In this document: one piece after another, positions 17,309-25,311 of the stretch
How the letters are laid out: each line of letters opens with the position of its first letter
Numbering within the stretch: the first letter of the stretch is position 1
Origin: Streptomyces sp. MMG1533
GTDB taxonomy: Bacteria > Actinomycetota > Actinomycetes > Streptomycetales > Streptomycetaceae
DNA: 64,000 bases
Assembly (NCBI RefSeq): GCF_001279775.1
Contig: NZ_LGDG01000214.1
Location: 32,898 to 96,897, forward strand
Reading direction: 5' to 3'
Notes under the pieces: model-generated
Database searches by the model: none
Seen by the model: the letters and a program-made list of their open reading frames with translations, nothing else
Told to the model about the DNA's origin: nothing
Position numbers and translations under genes: made by a program

Positions 17309-18108
17309 CCCGCGATCCGTACGGTCGTGTTGGCGCCCCAGATCGCGAGGCTCAGGAAGAAGTCCAGGACGTTGATGGCGACGATCGACGTCCGCACCGC
17401 GCGGCCCACCGCCACACCGACCCCCGCCGGTCCGCCGCTCGCGTAGTAGCCGTAGTAGCAGTGCACCAGGATGATCAGGACGGCGAAGACGATCACCTTG
17501 CCGAAGGACCACAGCACGTCGACGGGTGGCAGGTACTGCTGGAAGTAGTGGTCGTACGTGCCCGTCGACTGTCCGTAGTAGCCGGTGGTGATGGTGCGGG
17601 CGGCGAGATACGAGGAGAGCAGCCCGATCACGTACAGCGGGATGACGGCGACGAAGCCGGCGATCATCCTCGTCGTCACCAGGAACGGCAGCGAGGGCAC
17701 GCCCATCACCTCGAGGGCGTCCGTCTCCTCACTGATCCGCATCGCGCCGAGCTGCGCGGTGAACCCGGCTCCGACGGTCGCGGACAGCGCGAGTCCGGCC
17801 ACCAGCGGGGCGATCTCACGGGTGTTGAAGTACGCCGAGAGGAAGGCCACGAAGTTGGAGGTACCGAGCTGGTTGAGGGCCGCGTAGCCCTGGAGTCCCA
17901 CCTCGGTGCCGGTGAAGAAGGAGAGGAAGGCGATGACGCCGACCGTGCCGCCCACCACCGCGAGCGCGCCACGGCCGAAACTCACCTCGGCGAGCAGCCG
18001 CAGTACCTCCTTCTTGTAGCGGCGCAGGGTACGGCCGGTCCACGCCAACGAGCGGCCGTAGAAGGAGAGCTGGGAACCCAGCTGCTCCAGGCGATGCAAC
18101 AGCGCCAT
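17305..18108 (-). CDS. YrbE/MlaE-family ABC transporter permease (second, YrbE-B)
   Basis: A 267-residue integral membrane protein of the MlaE permease family, the second of the adjacent pair in the mce locus. The family signature region is present as GAMRISEETDALEVMGV, followed by membrane spans including MIAGFVAVIPLYVIGLLSSYL. With YrbE-A it forms the membrane pore onto which the Mce hexamer docks, powered by the MlaF-like ATPase. It starts 4 bases after the YrbE-A stop and ends overlapping mceA. Confidence 0.94.
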   Translation of the reverse strand: MALLHRLEQLGSQLSFYGRSLAWTGRTLRRYKKEVLRLLAEVSFGRGALAVVGGTVGVIAFLSFFTGTEVGLQGYAALNQLGTSNFVAFLSAYFNTREIAPLVAGLALSATVGAGFTAQLGAMRISEETDALEVMGVPSLPFLVTTRMIAGFVAVIPLYVIGLLSSYLAARTITTGYYGQSTGTYDHYFQQYLPPVDVLWSFGKVIVFAVLIILVHCYYGYYASGGPAGVGVAVGRAVRTSIVAINVLDFFLSLAIWGANTTVRIAG

Positions 18109-18112
18109 GCCC

Positions 18113-18883
18113 TCAGCCCCTCTGCGGAACGACTTGGAAGTACACGGCGGTCATCACGAAGTTCGTTACGAACAGCAACATGAAGGTGATCACCACTGAC
18201 TGGTTGACGGCGTCGCCCACGCCTTTCGGGCCGCCCTTCGCCGTCAGTCCCTTGTAGGAGGCGACGATCGCGGCGATCGCCCCGAAGACCAGTGCCTTCA
18301 GCTCGGCCGCCCACAGGTCGGAGAGCTGGGCGAGAGTGGTGAAGGACGCCAGGTACGCGCCCGGCGTGCCGTTCTGGAGGATGACGTTGAAGAAGTAGCC
18401 GCCCGCGACGCCGACGACCGAGACCAGGCCGTTGAGCAGCACGGCCACCAGCATCGACGCGAGGACACGCGGTACGACCAGCCGGTGGATGGGGTCGATG
18501 CCGAGCACCTGCATCGCGTCGATCTCGTCACGGATCTTGCGGGCACCGAGGTCCGCGCAGATCGCCGTGCCGCCCGCGCCCGCGATCAGCAGCGCGGTGA
18601 CGATCGGCGAGGCCTCCCGCAGCACGGCGAGGACGGAGGCGGCACCCGAGAAGGACTGCGCTCCCAGCTGCCTGGTCAGACTGCCGATCTGCAGCGCGAT
18701 GACCGCGCCGAAGGGGATCGACACGAGAGCCGTGGGCAGGATCGTGACGCTTGCGACGAACCACGCCTGCTGGATGAACTCCCTTGCCTGGAAAGGCCGT
18801 CGGGGGATGGTCCGGAGCACGTCCAGCGCCATCGCGAACAGACTCCCCGAGTGCCGCAGCGCTCCGGTGGGTGACAGGCTCAT
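18113..18883 (-). CDS. YrbE/MlaE-family ABC transporter permease (first, YrbE-A)
   Basis: A 256-residue MlaE-type permease. It carries the signature GARKIRDEIDAMQVLGIDPI, the MlaE coupling segment contacting the ATPase, and about five hydrophobic spans. It is the membrane partner of YrbE-B in the Mce lipid-import complex. The ATG at 18883 overlaps the stop of the ATPase gene (ATGA), so the two are translationally coupled. Confidence 0.94.
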   Translation of the reverse strand: MSLSPTGALRHSGSLFAMALDVLRTIPRRPFQAREFIQQAWFVASVTILPTALVSIPFGAVIALQIGSLTRQLGAQSFSGAASVLAVLREASPIVTALLIAGAGGTAICADLGARKIRDEIDAMQVLGIDPIHRLVVPRVLASMLVAVLLNGLVSVVGVAGGYFFNVILQNGTPGAYLASFTTLAQLSDLWAAELKALVFGAIAAIVASYKGLTAKGGPKGVGDAVNQSVVITFMLLFVTNFVMTAVYFQVVPQRG

Positions 18884-19824
18884 ACGTCCGCCACCTCCCT
18901 GCGGTGCAGTTCCTCCTCGCGTCTCGCGATCCCCTGCCAGCGGGGCGGGCGGGTGATGCCGGGGCCCGGCAGCAGGCGGGGAGGCAGGGCCCGACTGCCG
19001 GGGGTCTTCGTCTGCTCGCCGTCGCCGAGCTGCGCCAGCTCCTGCTCGACCTGGGCGGCGTCCTTCTCCTCCGCCATGCCGATCGGCCCCTGCATCCGGC
19101 CGTTCAGAAACTGCCGTACGACGGGCTCGTCGCTGGTCAGCAGCTGCTCGCGGGGGCCGAACAGCACCAGTTCGCGCCGGAACAGCAGCCCGATGTTGTC
19201 CGGCACCTGACGGGCCGAGGCGATGTCGTGCGTGACGATCAGGAAGGTCGCGTCGATCTGCGCGTTGAGGTCGACGATGAGCTGGTTGAGGTACGCCACG
19301 CGCACCGGGTCGAGGCCCGAGTCCGGCTCGTCGAAGAGGATGATCTCCGGGTCGAGGACCAGGGCTCGGGCGAGCCCGGCCCGCTTGCGCATCCCGCCGG
19401 AGATCTCGCCGGGCAGCTTCTCCTCGGCGCCGATCAGCCCCACCATGTCCATCTTCTCCAGCACGATCCGCCGGATCTGGCTCTCCGACTTGCGGGTGTG
19501 CTCGCGCAGGGGGAAGGCGATGTTGTCGTACAGGTGCATCGAGCCGAACAGCGCGCCGTCCTGGAACAGCACGCCGAAGAGCTTCCGCACCTCGTACAGG
19601 TCGTGCTCACGGAGTTTCGTGATGTCCCGGCCCGCGATGCTGATCGAACCGCGGTCCGGCTTCAGCAGCCCGACGAGCGTCTTGAGGAACACCGACTTGC
19701 CCGTGCCCGAGGGGCCGAGCATGACCGAGACCTCCCCGGCGGGCAGCGTCAGCGAGACGTCCTGCCAGATGACCTGCTGACCGAAGGACTTGGTCAGCCC
19801 TTCCACACAGATCTCGACACCCAT
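18880..19824 (-). CDS. ABC transporter ATP-binding protein of the Mce system (Mkl/MlaF type)
   Basis: A 314-residue ABC ATPase. Walker A is GPSGTGKS, the signature is ISGGMRKRAGLARAL, and Walker B is IILFDEPDSGLDP with the H-loop IVTHD. The ISGGM-KR variant signature and the roughly 50-residue C-terminal extension (residues 260-314, Glu-rich then Pro/Arg-rich) are typical of Mkl/MlaF ATPases that energise Mce transport. I chose the ATG at 19824 with AAGGG eight bases upstream; a GTG three codons earlier is possible. It is the first gene of the operon and follows the sigma factor by 112 bases. Confidence 0.95.
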   Translation of the reverse strand: MGVEICVEGLTKSFGQQVIWQDVSLTLPAGEVSVMLGPSGTGKSVFLKTLVGLLKPDRGSISIAGRDITKLREHDLYEVRKLFGVLFQDGALFGSMHLYDNIAFPLREHTRKSESQIRRIVLEKMDMVGLIGAEEKLPGEISGGMRKRAGLARALVLDPEIILFDEPDSGLDPVRVAYLNQLIVDLNAQIDATFLIVTHDIASARQVPDNIGLLFRRELVLFGPREQLLTSDEPVVRQFLNGRMQGPIGMAEEKDAAQVEQELAQLGDGEQTKTPGSRALPPRLLPGPGITRPPRWQGIARREEELHRREVADV

Positions 19825-19936
19825 CCGGTACACCCTTCGGCCCGTGGAGCAGCTCCGACATGTGCTCTACGGGGAGGAGAGGGGCGTCCGTCGCCAGGGA
19901 TGCGGATTTTTTTCGAGAGGGTTCGCGGGAGCACCC

Positions 19937-21001
19937 TCAGCTCTGCGGCAGCACGTCCAGGTCGGGTGCGTCGGCGGGGGCCGACGACGCGTGGGGGGCA
20001 TCCGGGACGTCCGGGGTCTCCAGGACAACCGGGACGGAGGACTCGGCCGGTACGTCCGGCACATCCGGCAGGCCCGGCACATCCGGCACGGGCACCTCGG
20101 GGACATCCGGCGCAGCGGGCACCTGCGGGACTTCGGGTGCCGGCAGCGGGACGTCCGCAAGGGACGGCACGGACAGCGGTACGACCGGCAGGGCGTCCGA
20201 CGGCTGAGCGGACACCGGCAGGGCAGTGGGCGTGGAGTTCGAGGCGCCGCGCGCGTCCGCTGCCTCGCTCCGGCCGCCGCCGTCGGACCGGAGCGCCTCG
20301 GCGGAGCTCCCCACGGACGGCCGCGGAGTGCTGCCGCTCCCGTTCTCGTCGCCGTCGAGTGAGTACGGGAGCACGAACACCGCCACCGCCAGGGTCGCGG
20401 CGGTCGAGGCGGCCGCCACGACCTGCACCTTCCCGCCCGAGCGCGGACGCCCGCGGCCCAGCAGGAAGAGCACCAGCCCGAGCGTCCCGGCGAGCGAGGC
20501 CCGCAGGGTGCGCCGGGCACGGGCCAGCAGCGACTCGACCGTGCGGTAGCTGAGGCCCATCCGCACGGCGACCTGGCCCACGTCCAGGTCCTCGGACTTG
20601 AGCCGCAGCGCCTCCGCCTGGCGGGCGGGCAACTCCCCGCTGCGCACGGCCAGCCATCTGGCCTCGGCCCGGTCGCACACCGCCTCCTCGACGGGTACCG
20701 GCCCCGATGCGACGAGCATGGGGCTGCTGCGCACCTCCGTCTCGCGGTTCACCTGGCGGTACCGGTCGACGCACAGCCGCATGGTCACGGTCGTCAGCCA
20801 GGCACCAAGGCGCTCGTCGTCGAGGTCCGGGCGCTCGGCGGCGCGCAGCATCGCCTCGTGCACGGCGTCCTCGGCGTCCTCCGGACTCATCGACCTGCGC
20901 CGGGCCACCTTGAGCAACTGCTCACGGTGGCTCCACATGCGTTCCCAACGCTCGTCGGCTGCCGCCGTCTCCGCAGGCATGTCCGGCATGTCCGTCGCCA
21001 T
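19937..21001 (-). CDS. ECF-like sigma factor with C-terminal membrane anchor and Pro/Asp-rich tail
   Basis: A 354-residue protein. Residues 15-95 match sigma region 2 (LLKVARRRSMSPEDAEDAVHE, then LGAWLTTVTMRLCVDRYR), and residues 115-170 match sigma region 4 with the helix-turn-helix LDVGQVAVRMGLSYRTVES. After that come one or two hydrophobic segments (about 168-182 and 192-215, ASTAATLAVAVFVLPYSL) and a 135-residue polar tail rich in PDVP and PEVP repeats. The layout implies a sigma factor tethered to the membrane with an extracytoplasmic tail. AAGGGG lies five bases before the ATG. It is directly upstream of, and in line with, the mce operon. Confidence 0.88.
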   Translation of the reverse strand: MATDMPDMPAETAAADERWERMWSHREQLLKVARRRSMSPEDAEDAVHEAMLRAAERPDLDDERLGAWLTTVTMRLCVDRYRQVNRETEVRSSPMLVASGPVPVEEAVCDRAEARWLAVRSGELPARQAEALRLKSEDLDVGQVAVRMGLSYRTVESLLARARRTLRASLAGTLGLVLFLLGRGRPRSGGKVQVVAAASTAATLAVAVFVLPYSLDGDENGSGSTPRPSVGSSAEALRSDGGGRSEAADARGASNSTPTALPVSAQPSDALPVVPLSVPSLADVPLPAPEVPQVPAAPDVPEVPVPDVPGLPDVPDVPAESSVPVVLETPDVPDAPHASSAPADAPDLDVLPQS

Positions 21002-21122
21002 GAGGGCCCCTTCGCGCTCACCCGCCGGTCTCGTGCTGTCCGGCGGGGGGCGACATTACCGCCCGGTAGTGGCGGTTGTGGAGGGGGTGGCACCCATCGA
21101 GTCCGCACTGTTGTCCGACCTC

Positions 21123-22202
21123 CTAATCGACGGCGTCGGTCCTCCCTTCACTGGCCAGCGGGCCCGTACCGGGCAGTATGTCGTCGCCGGGAAGCTCAAC
21201 TCCCGGGTCCGGTACGGGGAAAACGGACTCGCCAGGCGCTGCCGACTCCTCCGCCTCGGATGCTCCGCCGCCGGCCGGCCGGGATCCGGTGGGGGAGGGC
21301 GAAGGGGAGGAGGACGGCGTACGCGACGTTGCGTCGCCCGGCCCTCCGGACGGCTTCGGCGAGGGTTCCGGTGTGCGGCTCGGCCGGGACGACTCCCCGC
21401 CCTGCGGGGACTCGGTGGCCCGGTCCGGCACCACCCGGTGTCCGTCCAGGAAGTACGTGTACCAGGCCCTGACCGTGCGCAGATACGCCGTCGAGTGGTT
21501 GTAGCCGAGGATCGCCCGGTTCAGGTCGGCGGGGTCCGACAGGTCGCGCCCGCCCGCGCACAGATAGCGTCCGGCGGCGAGCGCCGCGTCGAAGACGTTG
21601 TTCGGGTCCGCCTGCCCGTCGCCGTTGCCGTCCGTGCCCCACACGGCCCAGGTCGACGGGATGAACTGCATGGGCCCGACTGCCCGGTCGTACACCGCGT
21701 CCCCGTCGTACGCCCCGCCGTCGCTGTCCCGGATGAGGGCGAAGGCGCCGCCGTCCAGCCGCGGCCCGAGGATCGGCGACAGGGCCGTACCGTCGGACGA
21801 CACCCGTCCGCCGCGCGCCTGCCCGGACTCCACCTGGCCGATCGCGGCCGGCAACTGCCACCGCAGCCGGCAGCCGGGCACGGTACGCGCGAGCTCCGAC
21901 TCGGCGTGCCGGTACGCGGCGAACACGGTCTCGGGCAGCGCACCGCCCGCCACGGGTGCCTCCTTCGGCCGCTGCTTGCCGGCCCGTACCTTGGCGGGCC
22001 GCAGCGGAGGGAGTTCGGTGCGGTACGGGGAGCCGCCGGACACGCTCGGCCCGTGCTCCGGGGGTGCCTGCCGCGCGGGCGCGGCAACTTTTGCCATGAG
22101 TGTCCCCGGCGCCTGTGACGCGGTGAGCGCGGCCATCGCCGCCGCCGCGATCGCCGTACCCCTCGCGCCTCTCAGGGCACCTCCACGTACACGCACTGCC
22201 AC
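21123..22202 (-). CDS. Lytic murein transglycosylase (SLT-type), secreted
   Basis: A 359-residue protein. The N-terminus has a hydrophobic segment (residues 13-35) acting as signal or anchor. A lytic transglycosylase domain of the membrane-bound MltB/SLT_2 type lies at about residues 95-260: the catalytic Glu is in AIGQVESGQARGG, followed by AVGPMQFIPSTWAVWG and DPNNVFDAALAAGRYLCAGG. Such enzymes cleave peptidoglycan to 1,6-anhydro-muropeptides. The C-terminal 100 residues are Pro/Ser-rich and disordered. The GTG at 22202 is supported by GGGGAG six bases upstream. It reads into the sigma factor gene 121 bases downstream. Confidence 0.88.
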   Translation of the reverse strand: MAVRVRGGALRGARGTAIAAAAMAALTASQAPGTLMAKVAAPARQAPPEHGPSVSGGSPYRTELPPLRPAKVRAGKQRPKEAPVAGGALPETVFAAYRHAESELARTVPGCRLRWQLPAAIGQVESGQARGGRVSSDGTALSPILGPRLDGGAFALIRDSDGGAYDGDAVYDRAVGPMQFIPSTWAVWGTDGNGDGQADPNNVFDAALAAGRYLCAGGRDLSDPADLNRAILGYNHSTAYLRTVRAWYTYFLDGHRVVPDRATESPQGGESSRPSRTPEPSPKPSGGPGDATSRTPSSSPSPSPTGSRPAGGGASEAEESAAPGESVFPVPDPGVELPGDDILPGTGPLASEGRTDAVD

Positions 22203-22436
22203 CTTGTACTCCCCTCCCGCTGTGGATCCTCCCTCTGCTCTACGCGGCGCGGCGGCGGGTCCGTCGCAGAGAACCGGAACCTCGTGAGCGCCCGTGCTCT
22301 CCAGGGCGGCGGTGTCGGCCAGGGTCGCCTCACAACGGACGAACCGACTCCGCCGCCGTGGAGCCCTTGACTCTCGGACCGCAGGTCGGGCAAGGCTCCG
22401 GAGGTCGGCGCCCCCCGTGTCTCGCTGCAGGTCAAC

Positions 22437-22800
22437 GTGATCGGGGAGGAGAGGATGGCCGAGGACCTGGCGGAGGCGATGGCCGAGGACCTGGCGGAGG
22501 CGGTGGCCGACCACCCGCCGATCGGGACCCAAGCCGGGTCATCCCACCTCGGCCCGGGAGCAGGGCGGCATGGCCGGGGCCTCCGACGACCTCGGGGCGT
22601 AAATACTCGAACTGAACCTGGCCTACCAGGACAAGTTCGGCCATACCTTCCTGATCTGCGCCACCGGCCTGACCGTGGGGGAGCCGGACGACGTCAAGGA
22701 GCGGATCGGCGACGCGCCGGAGCGGGAACCCGGATCGTCCGCGCCCCGCGCCGAACTGCGCAAGATCAACCGCATCCGTCTCACCCGGCTGGTGGGCTGA
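22437..22800 (+). pseudogene. uraD: Degenerate OHCU decarboxylase (uraD) remnant
   Basis: The fragments read, in order, EAVADHPPIGTQAGSSH (one frame, about 22500-22548), AREQGGMAGASDDLGA followed by a TAA at 22600 (second frame), and after the stop ELNLAYQDKFGHTFLICATG through RAELRKINRIRLTRLVG to a TGA at 22798. Together these follow the sequence of 2-oxo-4-hydroxy-4-carboxy-5-ureidoimidazoline decarboxylase, which makes S-allantoin in urate breakdown. The gene has at least one frameshift near 22545 and one in-frame stop, and its N-terminus is missing or altered by a tandem duplication. Confidence 0.85.
22455..22502 (+). repeat. 24-base perfect tandem duplication inside the uraD remnant
   Basis: Two identical copies of a 24-base unit (22455-22478 and 22479-22502), each encoding MAEDLAEA in the frame of the uraD fragment. 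An in-frame 8-codon duplication such as this is a likely early lesion or a slippage product. Confidence 0.9.
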
Positions 22801-22816
22801 GAGCAGCACGAGCACC

Positions 22817-22980
22817 ATGGTCTCCGTGGCCACGCACATCCTGGACACCAGGATCGGCCGCCCTGCCGAGGCCGTCGCCGTTCAGCTTTGCGCCCGCTCC
22901 GGGCGCATGGCGGACGGGGGAGGCTCGGCGGCTCCGCGACCGACGCCGACGGCCGGGGCAAGGACCTCCCGGCGCGTTCT
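22817..22980 (+). pseudogene. uraH: Degenerate 5-hydroxyisourate hydrolase (uraH) remnant
   Basis: The remnant starts VSVATHILDTRIGRPAEAVA (frame from 22817), the transthyretin-like opening of HIU hydrolase with its conserved His and Arg. It then shifts frame and continues GRLGGSATDADGRGKDLPA, matching the next family block. The C-terminal half, including the YRGS signature, is absent. It sits 16 bases after the uraD stop, as in an intact uraD-uraH operon. The enzyme normally acts just before UraD in urate degradation. Confidence 0.8.
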
Positions 22981-23114
22981 GCGAGTCGGAGGGCCCCGGC
23001 GGTGGCGCGGATACTCCCCGGATTCTCCCCGGGCGATCCTCCGCCACGCCCAGTCGCGAGGCGAAGGCCGACGCGTCCGTAGGCACGCGGTGTGATTTCT
23101 GTGGGCGAGGCGCT

Positions 23115-23240
23115 GCGTCGGCGAGTTGAGGCGGCGGGCGTCCAGGCTGTGATCGTTGGCCAGCGAGACGACGTTGAAGCCGGCGTCGGCGATGCTCTGT
23201 GCCTGGGCCAACGCCGACCGCCGGTGTTCACCGAACTTAC
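23115..23240 (-). pseudogene. Fragment resembling CapA-family (poly-gamma-glutamate synthesis) protein
   Basis: A short minus-strand frame reads AQSIADAGFNVVSLANDHSL, matching the block in CapA-type metallophosphatase-like proteins where an Asn-His pair binds metal (usually SLANNH). Nothing before or after this block is recognisable, so it is a relic of about 40 codons. It abuts the broken urate genes. Confidence 0.55.
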
Positions 23241-23286
23241 GAAATGCCTCTGCCCAGCGAGCGGCCCCTCGGTAACCGGTTCCTGA

Positions 23287-24372
23287 TCATCCGACCACCG
23301 CTGCCCGCACACACAGCACGTCCGGCAGATGGGAGGCCAACTGCCGCCAGTTGTCGCCGTCGTCCGCCGACGCGAACACCTCGCCGTTGCGGTTGCCGAA
23401 GTACACGCCCGCCGGATCGGCGTCGTCCGTGCACATCGCGTCCCGCAGGACCGTGCCGTAGTGGTCCTCCTGGGGCAGGCCCGCGGTGAGCGGCTCCCAG
23501 GTCTTGCCCGCGTCCGCCGTGCGGAAGACCCGGCATCGGTGGTCGGCGGGCACCCGGTCCGCGTCGGCGTTGATCGGGAACACGTACGCCGTGTCGCCCC
23601 GGTGGGGATGGGTGGCCACCGCGAAGCCGAACGTGGACGGCAGGCCCTCGCCGATGTCCGTCCAGTGCGCGCCCGCGTCGTCGCTGCGGTACACCCCCCA
23701 GTGGTTCTGCAGATACAGCCGGTCCGGCGTCGCCCCGTCCCGCGCCACCTTGTGTACGCACTGGCCGAACTCCGGGTTCGGGTCCGGCAGGAACACCGCG
23801 GAGACACCGGAGTTGGACGGCTCCCAGCTCGCGCCGCCGTCCTTCGTACGGAACACGCCGGCCGTCGACACGGCCACCGTCACCGCGCGCGGATCCCGCT
23901 CGTCGGTGAGCACGGTGTGCAGCCCCTCACCGCCGCCGCCCGGCACCCACCTGGACCGCGTGGGGTGCTCCCACAGGGGGCGGACCAGCTCGAAACTCTC
24001 CCCGCGGTCCTCGGAGCGGTACAGCGCCGCCGGTTCCGTGCCCGCGTACACCACATCGGGCTCGGCGGCCGCCGGGTGCAGCTGCCAGACCCGCTCCAGC
24101 GAGGCGGCCGTGTCCGGCGGGAACTTGACGGCCGGCTGCGCCGGTTCGGTCCAGGTCCGGCCCAGGTCGTCGGAGTGGAACACGGACGGTCCCCAATGCG
24201 CGCTGTCGCCGCCGGCCAGCAGCCGCGGACGCTCGCCCCGGGTGTCGATGGCGACCGAATACACCGCCTGCGCGTTGAAATACGGGCTTTCGTCGAACTC
24301 CCACGCGCCACCTCGCCTACGCCCGATGAACAGGCCTTTGCGTGTGCCCACGGCGAGCAGTACTTCGGTCAT
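23287..24372 (-). CDS. BNR/Asp-box repeat beta-propeller protein (sialidase-like fold)
   Basis: A 361-residue protein made of Asp-box repeats; at least six are seen: SDDLGRTW, SEDRGESF, TKDGGASW, SDDAGAHW, TADAGKTW and SADDGDNW. This is the six- to seven-bladed propeller of BNR-repeat or glycosyl-hydrolase-like proteins annotated as exo-alpha-sialidase or WD40/YVTN-like. The opening LLAVGTRKGLFIG is common to a cytoplasmic bacterial group without signal peptide, and the sialidase catalytic residues are not evident, so enzymatic activity is unproven. The ATG at 24372 has GGAGGTG six bases before it. Confidence 0.8.
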   Translation of the reverse strand: MTEVLLAVGTRKGLFIGRRRGGAWEFDESPYFNAQAVYSVAIDTRGERPRLLAGGDSAHWGPSVFHSDDLGRTWTEPAQPAVKFPPDTAASLERVWQLHPAAAEPDVVYAGTEPAALYRSEDRGESFELVRPLWEHPTRSRWVPGGGGEGLHTVLTDERDPRAVTVAVSTAGVFRTKDGGASWEPSNSGVSAVFLPDPNPEFGQCVHKVARDGATPDRLYLQNHWGVYRSDDAGAHWTDIGEGLPSTFGFAVATHPHRGDTAYVFPINADADRVPADHRCRVFRTADAGKTWEPLTAGLPQEDHYGTVLRDAMCTDDADPAGVYFGNRNGEVFASADDGDNWRQLASHLPDVLCVRAAVVG

Positions 24373-24591
24373 GCCGGTCACCTCCGCGACGTCTTCGTCT
24401 CAGACATCCGCCAGTCTGCACCCCACCACTGACAGTCACCCCTGGAAGTGGCTCCGCCGCAGGTCAGCGCGGCGAGGGTAGCTTGCCGGGCAGCTCCGCG
24501 GGCCCGTTTCGGGCAGATTCCGCACCGTCGAGGGACCCGCGAAGAGGCGAGTCGGGGAAGTTGGCGTGAGCATCGAAGAGGTGTCTCCCGT

Positions 24592-25239
24592 ATGGGAGTG
24601 CGGTACGGCATGTTCGTGCGCTCACTTCTGGCGCTGATGAGGAGGATGCCTTCGATGGCGTTCCGTGGTCCGAAGGTGTGGCTGTGGCGCTGGCGGCGCA
24701 GTCCGCTCAAACGTGGGGCCGATGTGCTGGAGGCCTGGGTGGTGCTCGGCGCCTGGGTGCTCACCGTTCTCGCCGGAGTGCTCGCGGGCCTGGCGGTGAC
24801 CTGGTCCGTCGAGCACGGGCTGGCCCGGGAACGCGTCGAGTGGCGGCCCGTCGTGGCCCACCTCACCGAGCAGGCGCCCGGGCCGTCCGACGCGCCCTCC
24901 GAGACGTCGAGCGGCGAGCGGGTGTGGGCCGAGGTGCGCTGGAGCACGGCGGACGGCTCCGCGCACACGGGACAGGTCAGGGTCCCGCCCGGCAGCGCCT
25001 TCGGGGCCCCGGTCACCGTGTGGACGGACCCGGAGGGGCGGCTGGTCTCGAAGCCCGCCACCGAGTCCCAGGCCCGGCTGCGGGCCGCCCTGGTCGGCGG
25101 CCTGATAGGGGTGAGCGCCGGGGCCGTCCCCTTCGTGGGCGGCCGGATCCTGCGCGGGCGTCTGGAGCGCCGCCGGATGGAGCAGTGGGACGCGGAATGG
25201 GCGCTGCTCGGCCCGCTGTGGGGGCGTACGACGGGCTGA
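24592..25239 (+). CDS. Rv1733c-like two-helix membrane protein
   Basis: A 215-residue protein with a basic cytoplasmic N-terminus, a first membrane helix (about residues 48-72, VVLGAWVLTVLAGVLAGLAV), an external domain of about 85 residues with WAEVRWSTADGSAHTGQVRV and PVTVWTDPEGRLV, and a second helix (about 163-185). This is the layout of the Rv1733c family, named after a latency antigen of Mycobacterium tuberculosis, whose function is unknown. Streptomyces carry several copies. The ATG at 24592 was chosen because GAGGTG lies eight bases upstream; the longer upstream frame is not hydrophobic or family-like. Confidence 0.75.
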   Translation: MGVRYGMFVRSLLALMRRMPSMAFRGPKVWLWRWRRSPLKRGADVLEAWVVLGAWVLTVLAGVLAGLAVTWSVEHGLARERVEWRPVVAHLTEQAPGPSDAPSETSSGERVWAEVRWSTADGSAHTGQVRVPPGSAFGAPVTVWTDPEGRLVSKPATESQARLRAALVGGLIGVSAGAVPFVGGRILRGRLERRRMEQWDAEWALLGPLWGRTTG

Positions 25240-25311
25240 CCGTGCGGGTCCGCGTACCCGTGACACCGGCACGCGGACCCGCACGGCACAGCAGGCGCTT
25301 CGCCGGCCTGC

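Larger units (their letters stand above)
22203..23286. other. Non-coding stretch with pseudogene remnants
   Basis: Nothing here is an intact gene. From 22203 to about 22430 I see only the presumptive promoter region of the transglycosylase. From 22437 to about 22980 there are broken uraD and uraH genes on the plus strand. From about 23115 to 23240 there is a short capA-like fragment on the minus strand. The individual remnants are listed separately. Confidence 0.8.

Noticed and set aside
19900..19935. T-rich run with a nearby stem between the sigma factor and mce ATPase genes
   Set aside because: The T-run is on the plus strand before the stem, so it does not make an intrinsic terminator for the minus-strand genes.
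22623..23807. Minus-strand frame running from the BNR gene through the pseudogene region
   Set aside because: Arg/Thr/Ser-rich, lacks any motif, and is out of frame with the BNR repeats; not a gene.
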